In this document: in pieces, positions 31,951 through 43,235 of the stretch | Layout: the number at the start of each line of letters is the position of its first letter | Position numbering within the stretch: the first letter of the stretch is position 1 | Assembly (NCBI RefSeq): GCF_002890915.1 | Contig: NZ_POUT01000007.1 | Location: forward strand, 186,001-250,000 | DNA from: Stutzerimonas stutzeri | GTDB lineage: Bacteria > Pseudomonadota > Gammaproteobacteria > Pseudomonadales > Pseudomonadaceae | Length of the DNA: 64,000 nucleotides | Reading direction: 5' to 3' | The notes under the pieces: generated by a model | Told to the model about the DNA's origin: nothing | The model's database searches: none | The model's input: the letters and a program-made list of their open reading frames with translations, nothing else | Translations under genes and position numbers: made by a program

Positions 31951-33132
31951 TCAGATGGCGATGCTGGGGATGCGCACGGGCGTCGGCAGGCCGATCTCCT
32001 CGTCGGAGAGGTAGCAGCCGGGGTCTTCGCCCCAGAGATTGCCTTCGGCCCAGGCGCGGGTGCGGGTGTTGCCGTTGCAGATCGGCAGCCAGCGGCATTC
32101 GGCGCAGCGTCCGCCGACGGCGCGCGGGTGCTGGCGCAGTTGCTCGAGCAGCGGTGCGGGAGCCTCCAGCCAGATGTCGCGGAAGCGCTGGCGGCGCACG
32201 TTGCCGACGGTGTGCTGCCACCAGTAGGTGTCCGGATGCACGTCGCCGATGTTGTCGATGTTGGCGATGCCGCTGCCCGAGGCGTTGCCGCCCCAGGCGC
32301 GCAGCAGCTGCTCCAGGCGCTCGCGGTGTTCGGGCAGGCGCTCCTCGACCCACTGCAGCAGGAGGATGGCGTCGGCGTCGTTGTTGCCGCTGACGAAATC
32401 GGTCTCGCGGCCGTGCTGCACGTCGTCCCAGGCCTGCTCGAACAGCTGGCGCATGGCGTCGCGGGTCATCTGGTGGTGGGCGTCGGCCTTGCGGCTGCGC
32501 TTGCCGCGGCCGCTGTAGTTGAGGTGCGAGAGGTAGAACTTCTGCACGTCGTGCTCGCGCATCAGCGCCAGAATGGCCGGCAGCTGCGGGTAGTTGTTCT
32601 GCGTCAGGGTGGTGCGCAGGCCGACGCGGATGTCGTGCTGGCGGCACAGGTCGATGGCGTGCATGGAGGCGGCGAAGCTGCCCTTGAGCTGGCGCCATTC
32701 GTCGTGCACCGCTTCCAGCCCGTCGATGCTGATGCCGACGTAGTCGAAGCGTGCCGCGGCGATGCGTGCGATGTTGCCTTCGTCGATCAGCGTGCCGTTG
32801 GTCGACAGGGCGACGAAGAAGCCCTTGTCGCGGGCGTAGTCGGCGAGCTGGAAGATGTCGTCGCGCAGCAGCGGTTCGCCGCCGGAGAGGATCAGCACGC
32901 GTACGCCGGCCTCCTGCAGTTCGTCGATCACCTTCAGCGCTTCGGCGGTATCCAGCTCGTCGCGGAACTCGCTGTCGGCGGAGGTGGCATAGCAGTGCTT
33001 GCAGGTCAGGTTGCAGCGCCGCAGCAGGTTCCAGATCACCACCGGTGGTCGGGTGCCGCTGGCGCTGCGGGCACCGAGTACGGGCAGGGTCGGCCGGGCC
33101 AGGGCGCGCAGGTAATGGCTGATTCTCAACAT
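31951..33132 (-). CDS. nirJ: NirJ, radical SAM enzyme of heme d1 synthesis
   Basis: 393 residues. The radical-SAM cluster motif C-x3-C-x2-C is at C40, C44, C47 (CNLTCKHC), with GGEPLL for SAM. The C-terminal SPASM-like region has CAECRWLPICNGN and a later cysteine in DPGCYL for a second cluster. It removes propionate side chains from didecarboxysiroheme. The ATG has a GAGGAGA ribosome site. First gene of nirJEN, which is split from nirSMCFDLGH here. Confidence 0.95.
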   Translation of the reverse strand: MLRISHYLRALARPTLPVLGARSASGTRPPVVIWNLLRRCNLTCKHCYATSADSEFRDELDTAEALKVIDELQEAGVRVLILSGGEPLLRDDIFQLADYARDKGFFVALSTNGTLIDEGNIARIAAARFDYVGISIDGLEAVHDEWRQLKGSFAASMHAIDLCRQHDIRVGLRTTLTQNNYPQLPAILALMREHDVQKFYLSHLNYSGRGKRSRKADAHHQMTRDAMRQLFEQAWDDVQHGRETDFVSGNNDADAILLLQWVEERLPEHRERLEQLLRAWGGNASGSGIANIDNIGDVHPDTYWWQHTVGNVRRQRFRDIWLEAPAPLLEQLRQHPRAVGGRCAECRWLPICNGNTRTRAWAEGNLWGEDPGCYLSDEEIGLPTPVRIPSIAI

Positions 33133-33218
33133 GAGCGTCTCTCCTCATGACGCGCCAAAAACGGGGCGTGACGCGTGATTCGATGGCTGCAGAATCTCCG
33201 ACGGCGCGCTCGCCATCC

Positions 33219-33232
33219 TTGATCGGAAACAA
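33219..33232 (-). promoter_or_regulatory. Imperfect FNR/DNR box of nirJ
   Basis: Read on the minus strand it is TTGTTTCCGATCAA: one half perfect, the other with two changes. A -10-like AGATTCT lies at the expected place (about 33191-33197). Confidence 0.55.
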
Positions 33233-33296
33233 CAAATGGGTGCGTAGGCGCTGGACCGCGGTGGGCGATCTTGGCCATGCGGTCCGGCATGGCCTG

Positions 33297-33368
33297 CGTA
33301 GGGTGGATCACGCCTCACCGATCCACCTTGCGCTTGATCGCCGTTGGTGGACTGAAGCCCACCCTATG
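33297..33368. repeat. Intergenic repeat of the TAGGGTGGATCACGC family
   Basis: Contains TAGGGTGGATCACGC and inverted ATCCACC and CCCACCCTA segments between the divergent ends of nirP and the nirJ promoter. It belongs to the same family as the tandem array at 45078-45440. Confidence 0.6.
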
Positions 33369-33383
33369 GGCTGCGTTGTGACG

Positions 33384-33632
33384 CTAGCGCAGCGCCAGCA
33401 GCACGCCGGCGGCCATCGCCAGCGGCCAGCCGAGCAGCAGCAGGCGCCACAGTCGCGGCGCGTGGCGCAATTCCATGAAGCCCTCGGTGATCAGCCAGGC
33501 CTTGCCCAGCGCGGCGAGCAGTACGGCGCCGGCCAGCAGCAGGGTCGAGCCGGCGCTGCCCAGCAGCACGGTGGAGATCGACAGTATGGCCAGCCCCAAC
33601 CAGCAGGCGACCAGGGTCTTGGTAGCGGACAT
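33384..33632 (-). CDS. nirP: NirP/NorF, small membrane protein of NO reduction
   Basis: 82 residues with three hydrophobic helices, resembling cytochrome oxidase subunit IV-like proteins (ATKTLVACWLGLAILSI, GKAWLITEGFMELRHAP). It accompanies nirO in nirQOP and is thought to support full NO reductase activity. ATG 33632 has a GAGG ribosome site; a TTG at 33650 is the upstream alternative. Confidence 0.85.
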   Translation of the reverse strand: MSATKTLVACWLGLAILSISTVLLGSAGSTLLLAGAVLLAALGKAWLITEGFMELRHAPRLWRLLLLGWPLAMAAGVLLALR

Positions 33633-33659
33633 CACTTGCCTCGTCGTCAACGGCCCTGA

Positions 33660-34247
33660 TCAGTTCAGTACGTAGACCAGGGGGAACAGCAGCACCCAGA
33701 CCAGATCGACCATGTGCCAGTAGAGCACCCCGGATTCCAGCCCGCTGTGCTCCTCCGGCCGGTAGGCGCGGCGGCGGCAGCGCTCGGCCAGCCAGGCGAG
33801 GATCACCATGCCCAGCAGCACGTGGAGGAAATGGAAGCCGGTGAGGATCCAGTACAGGGTGAAGAAGGTGTTGTGCTCGATATCCAGCCCGAGCCCGGCC
33901 AGGTGCCCGTACTCATTGAGCTTGAGCACCACGTAGATGCAGGCCGACGCCAGCGCGACGAGCAGCAGCAACGCCGCGCGCCCCTGCTTGGCCTTGCGCA
34001 CCTGCTCCACCGCCAGCGCGGCGAGCAAGCCGGAGGTCAGCAGGCTGAGGGTCAGCGCCAGGCCGATGGAACTGTCCAGCGCCGCACGGCTCTCGCCGAA
34101 CAGCTGCGGATGGAACATCTGCGTGAATGCGAAGGCCAGGATCAGGATGGCGAACACGCTCAACTCGGCGAGGATGAAGAACCACATCGCCAGGTCGCCC
34201 GGCAAGCGCCGGCCGGGGGCGGCGAGTATTTCAGCCGAAGTGGACAT
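33660..34247 (-). CDS. nirO: NirO/NorE, cytochrome oxidase subunit III-like protein
   Basis: 195 residues with five membrane helices. Family motifs: PGDLAMWFFILAELSVFAI near the N terminus, TGFHFLHVLLGMVILAW, and LYWHMVDLVWVLLFPLVYV at the end. It belongs to the subunit III family without metal sites and supports NO reductase. Its ATG overlaps the nirQ coding end by 17 bp, so it is translationally coupled. Confidence 0.93.
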   Translation of the reverse strand: MSTSAEILAAPGRRLPGDLAMWFFILAELSVFAILILAFAFTQMFHPQLFGESRAALDSSIGLALTLSLLTSGLLAALAVEQVRKAKQGRAALLLLVALASACIYVVLKLNEYGHLAGLGLDIEHNTFFTLYWILTGFHFLHVLLGMVILAWLAERCRRRAYRPEEHSGLESGVLYWHMVDLVWVLLFPLVYVLN

Positions 34248-35043
34248 CGACCACGTCCATCAGTGCGGTAACGGTCTGCGGGTCGTCCGACAGTGGCTCG
34301 GCGAGGCAGGCCAGGCAGGCCTGTCGCGGCGTCATCCCGGAGCGGATCATCCGCGCGGTGAAGATCAGCAGGCGGGTCGAGGCGACTTCCTCCAGGTCGT
34401 GCTGCTCCAGCCGGCGCAAGGCCTGGCCGAGCTTGACCACCTGCGCCGCGAGCCCGGCATCCACCTGCGCCTCGTTGGCGACGATGCGCTCCTCCTCGGC
34501 GGCCGGCGGGTAGTCGAAGCGCATCGCCACGAAACGCTGGCGGGTGCTTGGCTTCATGCCCTTGAGCAGGTTCTGGTAGCCGGGGTTGTAGGACACCACC
34601 AGCATGAAGCCCGGCGGTGCCTTGAGCGCTTCGCCGGTGCGCTCGATGAACAGCTCGCGGCGGTCGTCGGCCAGCGGGTGCAGCACCACGGCGGTGTCCT
34701 GGCGCGCCTCGACCACTTCGTCCAGGTAGCAGATGCCGCCTTCGCGCACCGCACGGGTCAGCGGCCCGTCCTGCCACCAGGTGCCCTGGGCGCCGATCAG
34801 GTGACGGCCGACCAGGTCGGCGGCGGAAAGGTCGTCGTGACAGGCCACGGTATACAGCGGCAGGTTCAGCCGGTGCGCCATGTGCTGCACGAAGCGGGTC
34901 TTGCCACAGCCGGTCGGGCCCTTGATCAGCACCGGCATGCCGTGGCGCCAGGCCTGCTCGAACAGCACCTCCTCGTTGCCCAGCGGCTGATAGAAGGGCG
35001 CGTCCGGCATGCCAGTGGCAGTTGGGATTTCAGGCGCATTCAC
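34231..35043 (-). CDS. nirQ: NirQ, MoxR-type AAA+ ATPase
   Basis: 270 residues. Walker A GPTGCGKTRFVQ (about 42-53), Walker B ICYLDEVVEAR, and SYNPGYQNLLKGMKPSTRQRFVAM, as in NirQ/NorQ. With NorD it inserts metal into or activates NO reductase and affects nitrite reductase. The GTG at 35043 is preferred because GAGGT lies 7 bp before it; a TTG at 35049 and ATG at 35010 are alternatives. Divergent from nirS. Confidence 0.95.
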   Translation of the reverse strand: MNAPEIPTATGMPDAPFYQPLGNEEVLFEQAWRHGMPVLIKGPTGCGKTRFVQHMAHRLNLPLYTVACHDDLSAADLVGRHLIGAQGTWWQDGPLTRAVREGGICYLDEVVEARQDTAVVLHPLADDRRELFIERTGEALKAPPGFMLVVSYNPGYQNLLKGMKPSTRQRFVAMRFDYPPAAEEERIVANEAQVDAGLAAQVVKLGQALRRLEQHDLEEVASTRLLIFTARMIRSGMTPRQACLACLAEPLSDDPQTVTALMDVVDVHFG

Positions 35044-35133
35044 AGGCAATACCTCACTGCTGCAGTTGGTTAAGCATCTGTCGCCAAGCTACCGGTCGCG
35101 GCGTTCCCAGCTCAAGCCATCCGCCGGCAAAGC

Positions 35134-35147
35134 TTGATTGCGATCAA
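35134..35147 (-). promoter_or_regulatory. Perfect FNR/DNR box of nirQ
   Basis: TTGATTGCGATCAA is a full match to TTGAT-N4-ATCAA, 91 bp before the nirQ start. Its closeness to nirQ suggests it drives the minus-strand operon. Confidence 0.85.
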
Positions 35148-35257
35148 GTCCCGGCGGAATTGGCGACCAGGCGGCGCCCGCCTTGCGTTGGCGTGTGCCA
35201 CGTTCGGCCGGCTGCCCCGCGACAAGGCGTCACGCTTGTGGGGTCTCGGGGGTTCTC

Positions 35258-35271
35258 TTGATTGTCGTCAA
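35258..35271 (+). promoter_or_regulatory. FNR/DNR box of nirS
   Basis: TTGATTGTCGTCAA has one change from the palindrome. A -10-like TAGGAT at 35295-35300 sits where activation from -41.5 predicts, with transcription starting near 35306 and a leader of about 80 bases. Confidence 0.85.
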
Positions 35272-35349
35272 GCGCTTGACGATTTGGCCTCTCCTAGGAT
35301 GCAAGCGCACCAATCAAGCACCGGGAATTGCCGCACCGCCGTCACTTAG

Positions 35350-37098
<1,749 letters not shown>

Positions 37099-37106
37099 GT
37101 TAACCA

Positions 37107-37132
37107 GGGGGCGGGCCTCAAGATCCGCCCCC
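37107..37132 (+). terminator. Hairpin between nirS and nirM
   Basis: A perfect 8-bp GC stem (GGGGGCGG / CCGCCCCC) with a 10-base loop. It is followed by GCTTTAGCCTT, only a weak T-tract. It may partly end transcription after nirS or protect the nirS message 3' end, keeping NirS in excess over the biogenesis genes. Confidence 0.65.
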
Positions 37133-37155
37133 GCTTTAGCCTTGAGGAAGTACTC

Positions 37156-37470
37156 ATGAAGAAAGTTCTGCTCCCATTGCTCGCCCTTGGCGGCGCGCTG
37201 GCCCTGCAGCCGGCGTTCGCACAGGACGGCGAAGCGCTGTTCAAGAGCAAGCCCTGCGCTGCGTGCCATAGCATCGACGCCAAGCTGGTCGGCCCGGCTT
37301 TCAAGGAAGTCGCCGCCAAGTACGCAGGCCAGGACGGCGCCGCCGACCTGCTCGCCGGGCACATCAAGAACGGCAGCCAGGGTGTCTGGGGTCCGATCCC
37401 GATGCCGCCAAACCCTGTCACCGAAGAAGAAGCCAAGATCCTCGCCGAGTGGGTTCTTAGCCAGAAGTAA
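37156..37470 (+). CDS. nirM: Cytochrome c-551 (NirM)
   Basis: 104 residues with a 22-residue signal peptide (ending PAFAQ). Heme site CAACH is in [10 protein letters not shown], and the methionine ligand lies in GPIPMPPNP. This is the soluble electron donor to NirS. The mature form of about 82 residues is the usual length. nirTB genes do not intervene between nirS and nirM. Confidence 0.97.
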   Translation: MKKVLLPLLALGGALALQPAFAQDGEALFKSKPCAACHSIDAKLVGPAFKEVAAKYAGQDGAADLLAGHIKNGSQGVWGPIPMPPNPVTEEEAKILAEWVLSQK

Positions 37471-37486
37471 TACCCTGGAGGACGTC

Positions 37487-37828
37487 ATGATCCAGTCCCG
37501 CCATGCAGTATCGCGTCTGGGGCTCGCCCTGGCGTCCTTCCTCCTGATTCCCGCTGCCCTGGCCGCGGCGCCCACGCCCGAGCGCCAGGTTCAGCTCGAC
37601 CATCTGCTCCTGCAGGACTGCGGCTCTTGCCACGGCCTGCGCATGACCGGCGGCCTCGGGCCGGCGCTGACCCGCGAAGCGCTTGCCGGCAAACCCCGCG
37701 ACAGCCTGATCGCCACCGTCACCCACGGCCGCCCCGGCACCGCCATGCCCGGCTGGAAGGCCCTGCTGGACGAGGCGGACATCGCCTGGCTGGTCGACCG
37801 TCTACTCGAAGGATATCCCAAGCCATGA
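37487..37828 (+). CDS. nirC: NirC, cytochrome c55x
   Basis: 113 residues with a signal peptide (ending LAAAP). Heme-binding CGSCH is followed by GLRMTGGLGPALTREAL. NirC can accept electrons from NirN or donate to NirS during d1 maturation. ATG 37487 has a TGGAGGA ribosome site, 16 bp after nirM. The end overlaps the nirF start by 4 bp. Confidence 0.93.
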   Translation: MIQSRHAVSRLGLALASFLLIPAALAAAPTPERQVQLDHLLLQDCGSCHGLRMTGGLGPALTREALAGKPRDSLIATVTHGRPGTAMPGWKALLDEADIAWLVDRLLEGYPKP

Positions 37829-39000
37829 TCCGTCCTTTTCTGCTGCTGGCCGCGGCCGCCTTGCTCACGGCCTGCGCGCAACACCCGCTGCGCGGCACGG
37901 GCGACCTCGGCGTGGTGGTGGAGCGCGCCACCGGCAGCGTGCAGATCATCGAGAGCAGCAGCCAGAGCCGCATCGCCCGCGTCGAAGGGCTGGGCGACCT
38001 GTCCCACGCCTCGGTGGTGTTTTCCCGCGATGAGCGCTATGCCTACGTATTCGGCCGCGACGGCGGACTGACCAAGGTCGACCTGCTGCGCCAGCGCATC
38101 GACCGGCGCGTGGTGCAGGGCGGCAACAGCATCGGCGGCGCGATCAGCCAGGACGGCACGCTGATCGCCGTCGGCAACTACGAGCCGGGCGGGGTCAAGG
38201 TCTTCGACGCCAGCACCCTGGCACTGGTCGCCGACATCCCCGCCACGCCGCTGGCCGACGGCAGCCGCAACTCGCGGGTGGTCGGCGTGATCGATGCGCC
38301 CGGCCGGCGCTTCATCTACAGCTTGTTCGATACCAATGAAACCTGGCTGCTGGACTTCAGCCAGGGCAACACGCCGCAGATCACCCGTTTCGACGACATC
38401 GGCAAGCAACCCTACGACGCGCTGCTGACCCCGGAGGGCCGCTACTACATCGCCGGGCTGTTCGGCGAGGACGGCATGGGCAAGATCGACCTGTGGCATC
38501 CGGAGCGCGGCGTCGAGCGCATTCTCGATGGCTACGGCCGCGGCCAGGAAAAACTGCCGGTGTACAAGATGCCCCACCTGGAGGGCTGGACTGTCGCCGG
38601 CAACCAGACCTTCGTCCCGGCCATCGGCCAGCATCGCGTGCTGGTGATGGATTCGCAGAGCTGGAAGCAGACCGACGCCATCGACGTCGCCGGCCAGCCG
38701 GTGTTCGTCATGGCCCGCCCCGATGCACGGCAGATCTGGGTCAACTTCGCCCATCCGGACAACCACCGGGTCCAGGTCATCGACAGCGAGACCCACCAGA
38801 TCATCGCCGACCTGGAGCCGGGGCCGGCGGTACTGCACATGGAGTTCACCGCGCGTGGCGACCAGCTGTGGCTGTCGGTTCGCGACGGCAACGAGGTGCA
38901 GGTATGGGACCCCTATCGCCTGGAGCTGATCAAGCGCCTGCCGGCCGAGAGCCCGAGCGGCATCTTCTTCAGCAGCCGTGCCCACGAGACGGGGTTGTGA
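37825..39000 (+). CDS. nirF: NirF, heme d1 biosynthesis protein
   Basis: 391 residues. The lipobox LLTAC near residue 17 suggests a periplasmic lipoprotein. The body is a d1-type propeller (DERYAYVFGRDGGLTKVDLL; DGTLIAVGNYEPGGVKVFD; HMEFTARGDQLWLSVRDGNEVQVWD). It acts on a late tetrapyrrole before heme d1. Coupled to nirC by overlap; nirD follows 1 bp later. Confidence 0.94.
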   Translation: MIRPFLLLAAAALLTACAQHPLRGTGDLGVVVERATGSVQIIESSSQSRIARVEGLGDLSHASVVFSRDERYAYVFGRDGGLTKVDLLRQRIDRRVVQGGNSIGGAISQDGTLIAVGNYEPGGVKVFDASTLALVADIPATPLADGSRNSRVVGVIDAPGRRFIYSLFDTNETWLLDFSQGNTPQITRFDDIGKQPYDALLTPEGRYYIAGLFGEDGMGKIDLWHPERGVERILDGYGRGQEKLPVYKMPHLEGWTVAGNQTFVPAIGQHRVLVMDSQSWKQTDAIDVAGQPVFVMARPDARQIWVNFAHPDNHRVQVIDSETHQIIADLEPGPAVLHMEFTARGDQLWLSVRDGNEVQVWDPYRLELIKRLPAESPSGIFFSSRAHETGL

Positions 39001-39001
39001 C

Positions 39002-39460
39002 ATGCACATCGACAGCCTCGGCCGCCGCCTGATCGACCGTTACCAGCATGGCATGCCGCTGTGCGCCGAGCCCTACCGCGCGATGGCCGAGGAGCTGGGC
39101 TGCAGCGAGGCCGAGGTGCTCGCCTGCCTCGAGCAGCTGCAGGACGGCGGCGGTCTCTCGCGTGTCGGGCCGGTATTCGAGCACAGCCGCGCCGGCGCCA
39201 GTACCCTGGTCGCGCTGGCCGTGCCACAGGCGCGGCTGGAGCAGGTCGCCGCGCGCATCAACGCCTACCCCGAGGTCAACCACAACTACCTGCGCGAGCA
39301 TCGCTACAACCTCTGGTTCGTGCTGACCGGGCCCGACCGACCGCACATCGACCGCCTGCTCGCCGAGATCGAGGCCGATACCGGGCTGGTGCCGCTCGAC
39401 CTGCCGATGCTGCACGCCTACCGCATCGACCTGGGCTTTCCGCTGGGAGAACCATCATGA
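39002..39460 (+). CDS. nirD: NirD, siroheme decarboxylase subunit
   Basis: 152 residues: an N-terminal Lrp/AsnC-like helix-turn-helix fold ([36 protein letters not shown]) then an alpha/beta domain with [21 protein letters not shown], where the histidine and arginine are typical of NirD-like decarboxylases. With NirL, NirG and NirH it decarboxylates siroheme. Start overlaps the nirF end region, stop overlaps nirL. Confidence 0.93.
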   Translation: MHIDSLGRRLIDRYQHGMPLCAEPYRAMAEELGCSEAEVLACLEQLQDGGGLSRVGPVFEHSRAGASTLVALAVPQARLEQVAARINAYPEVNHNYLREHRYNLWFVLTGPDRPHIDRLLAEIEADTGLVPLDLPMLHAYRIDLGFPLGEPS

Positions 39461-39972
39461 ACGCCGGCCTGAACGAGTTGCAGGCGATGCACCTGCGGCG
39501 CCTGCTCGAAGGCGGCCTGCCGCTGGATGCGCGCCCCTATCGACGGCTCGCCGAGCAGGTCGGCGCCAGCGAGGCGCAGGTCCTCGAGCAGATCCAGCGC
39601 TGGCAGGACGAGGGCCTGTTCCGGCGCGTCGGCCTGGTGCTCAAGCACCGTGCCCTGGGTTTCCGGGCCAATGCCATGCTGGTGCTGGACATCCCCGACG
39701 CGCAGGTCGACGAGGTGGGCCGCCGGCTCGGCCAGGCCGCCGGCGTCAACCTCTGCTACCAGCGGCCGCGGCGCCTGCCGCAATGGCCGTACAACCTGTT
39801 CTGCATGGTCCATGGGCGCGAACGCGAGCAGGTCTGCCAGTTGATCGCGGCGCTGCTCGCCGCCAACGGCCTCGACGAAGTGCCGCATCAACTGCTGTTC
39901 AGCACGCGCGCCTTCAAGCAATGCGGCGGCCGCTATGCCCCGCCGCCGGCCAGGGAGGTTGCCAATGGATGA
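39457..39972 (+). CDS. nirL: NirL, siroheme decarboxylase subunit
   Basis: 171 residues, a paralogue of NirD, NirG and NirH. It has the same helix-turn-helix part ([34 protein letters not shown]) and the [24 protein letters not shown] segment. Four-base overlap with nirD; its 3' end overlaps nirG by 8 bp. Confidence 0.92.
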   Translation: MNAGLNELQAMHLRRLLEGGLPLDARPYRRLAEQVGASEAQVLEQIQRWQDEGLFRRVGLVLKHRALGFRANAMLVLDIPDAQVDEVGRRLGQAAGVNLCYQRPRRLPQWPYNLFCMVHGREREQVCQLIAALLAANGLDEVPHQLLFSTRAFKQCGGRYAPPPAREVANG

Positions 39973-40408
39973 ATTCGACCGGCAACTGATCAATCGCCTG
40001 CAGCACGGCCTGCCGCTGGTCCGCCACCCCTGGCAGGCGCTGGCCGAGGAACTGGGCAGCACCTCCGAGGCGTTGCGCGCGCGGGTGCAGGCGCTGCTGG
40101 ACGACGGCGTGCTGACCCGCTTCGGGCCGATGTTCGATATCGAGCGCCTGGGCGGTGCCTTCACCCTCGCGGCGCTGGCGGTGCCCGAGGCGCGCTTCGA
40201 CGAGGTCGCCGCGCAGCTCGCGGCGATGCCGGAGGTGGCGCACAACTATCGCCGTGAACACCCCTGGAACATGTGGTTCGTGCTCGGTTGCGCGACCCCG
40301 CAGGGCATCGCCGAAACCGTGGCGCGCATCGAGGCGCAGACCGGGCTCGTGGTGCTCAACCTGCCGAAGGAGGAAACCTATCATGTCGGATTGCATTTCC
40401 CCGTCTGA
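39965..40408 (+). CDS. nirG: NirG, siroheme decarboxylase subunit
   Basis: 147 residues, a NirD-like subunit ([22 protein letters not shown]). ATG 39965 overlaps nirL by 8 bp. The close pairing NirD/NirG versus NirL/NirH is visible in the sequence: NirD and NirG share HNYxREH, NirL and NirH share CYxRPRR. Confidence 0.92.
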   Translation: MDEFDRQLINRLQHGLPLVRHPWQALAEELGSTSEALRARVQALLDDGVLTRFGPMFDIERLGGAFTLAALAVPEARFDEVAAQLAAMPEVAHNYRREHPWNMWFVLGCATPQGIAETVARIEAQTGLVVLNLPKEETYHVGLHFPV

Positions 40409-40892
40409 CCGGGCCCTGGCGCAACGCCTGGTGGCGCTCACCGAAGCCGGCCTGCCGCTGGTCGAGGACCCCTGGGCCTGGCTCGCCGGCGAGCTCGATC
40501 TCGAAGTGGACGAGACCCTGGCGCTGCTGCAGCGGCTGCAGGCCGCCGGTGCGATTCGCCGCATCGCCGCCGTGCCCAACCACTACCGCCTGGGCTACCG
40601 GCACAACGGCATGACCGTATGGGACGTCGACGATGCCGAGATCGAGCGCCTCGGCGCGCTGATCGGCGCGCAGCCCTTCGTCAGCCACTGCTATCGCCGG
40701 CCGCGCCGCGAGGGCTGGCCGTACAACCTGTTCGCCATGGTCCACGGCCGCGACGCGGCGGCCATCGAGGCCTACCGCAACCAGATCCGCGCCTTGCTCG
40801 GCAAGGCCTGCCGCGGCGACGAGATGCTGGTTTCCAGCCGCATCCTGAAAAAGACCGGCCTGCGCGTCGGCACCCTGCAGCGCAGCGCCTGA
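40383..40892 (+). CDS. nirH: NirH, siroheme decarboxylase subunit
   Basis: 169 residues, NirL-like: FVSHCYRRPRREGWPYNLFAMVHGR. It starts 26 bp inside nirG, with a GAAGGAGG-like ribosome site near 40366. Ends the nirSMCFDLGH run; the norCB promoter region follows. Confidence 0.92.
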   Translation: MSDCISPSDRALAQRLVALTEAGLPLVEDPWAWLAGELDLEVDETLALLQRLQAAGAIRRIAAVPNHYRLGYRHNGMTVWDVDDAEIERLGALIGAQPFVSHCYRRPRREGWPYNLFAMVHGRDAAAIEAYRNQIRALLGKACRGDEMLVSSRILKKTGLRVGTLQRSA

Positions 40893-41241
40893 GAAAGCCG
40901 CTGGTGCGGGTTGGGCGTAGGGTGGGTTGAGCGCAGCGAAGCCCAACACGCGAGCGCCCAGGCGCTGCTTTCGCATGGCGCTGGGCTTCGGCGCGCATGC
41001 CTCGCCTGGCTTCGCTGCCAGTGGCTAGGGCGATGGCAAGGTTGGGCTTCGACGCTTCGCGCCGCAACCCAACCTGCGCGCATCGAGCGGACGTTGCCCC
41101 CGATGCTCCGCCGCACCGCATACCACCCTTTGAGGCTCCGGAAAGCCCGACTGCCACGTTCAGGTTTTTCTTGATTGCCATCAAGCAGGTTTCGATAGCC
41201 TCCTTCTTAAACTGGCCACGCCAAGCCATGAGGAGGCGACC
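40893..41241. other. nirH-norC intergenic region
   Basis: 349 bp. The first part holds inverted copies of the GTTGGG/CCCAAC repeat (about 40913-41075), probably separating the transcripts. The second part holds the norC FNR box at 41171-41184. No gene is seen. Confidence 0.7.
41171..41184 (+). promoter_or_regulatory. Perfect FNR/DNR box of norC
   Basis: TTGATTGCCATCAA, a full palindrome match. The centre at 41177.5 predicts a start of transcription near 41219, just ahead of norC at 41242. Confidence 0.88.
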
Positions 41242-41682
41242 ATGTCCGAGACCTTCACCAAAGGGATGGCCAGGAATATCTACTTCGGAGGAAGCGTGTT
41301 CTTCTTCCTGGTATTCCTCGGCCTGACCTACCACACAGAGCAGACCTTCCCCGAGCGATCGAACGATTCGGAAATGACCGAAGCGGTAGTGCGCGGCAAG
41401 GCGGTCTGGGAAAACAACAACTGCATCGGCTGCCACAGCCTGCTCGGCGAGGGCGCCTATTTCGCGCCGGAGCTGGGCAACGTATTCGTCCGTCGCGGCG
41501 GCGAGGAGGCCTTCAAGCCCTTCCTGCACGCCTGGATGAAGGCTCAGCCCCTCGGGGCGCCAGGTCGCCGGGCGATGCCGCAATTCAATCTGACCGAGCA
41601 GCAAGTTGACGATATGGCGGAGTTCCTCAAGTGGACTTCGAAGATCGATACCAACAACTGGCCGCCGAACAAGGAGGGTTGA
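41242..41682 (+). CDS. norC: NorC, cytochrome c subunit of NO reductase
   Basis: 146 residues, with an N-terminal membrane anchor (about 12-30, IYFGGSVFFFLVFLGLTY) and one heme site CIGCH (about 61-65). The methionine ligand is in RRAMPQF. It passes electrons to NorB. The ATG has an AGGAGG ribosome site. norB follows 45 bp later. Confidence 0.97.
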   Translation: MSETFTKGMARNIYFGGSVFFFLVFLGLTYHTEQTFPERSNDSEMTEAVVRGKAVWENNNCIGCHSLLGEGAYFAPELGNVFVRRGGEEAFKPFLHAWMKAQPLGAPGRRAMPQFNLTEQQVDDMAEFLKWTSKIDTNNWPPNKEG

Positions 41683-41715
41683 GTGTGATGGGCGTCTTTG
41701 TTTTCCAATCCATAG

Positions 41716-43152
<1,437 letters not shown>

Positions 43153-43171
43153 GACGGCGCGCAATGAGAAC

Positions 43172-43210
43172 CGACGGCCCGGCTGGTACTAGCGGGCCGT
43201 CGTGCTTTTT
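43172..43210 (+). terminator. Rho-independent terminator after norB
   Basis: A 10-bp stem (CGACGGCCCG / CGGGCCGTCG) followed by TGCTTTTT. It lies 26 bp before norD, so norD would depend on read-through and be made in lower amount than NorCB. Confidence 0.85.
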
Positions 43211-43235
43211 CCCCGCCTGCACGGAGTAACCCGCC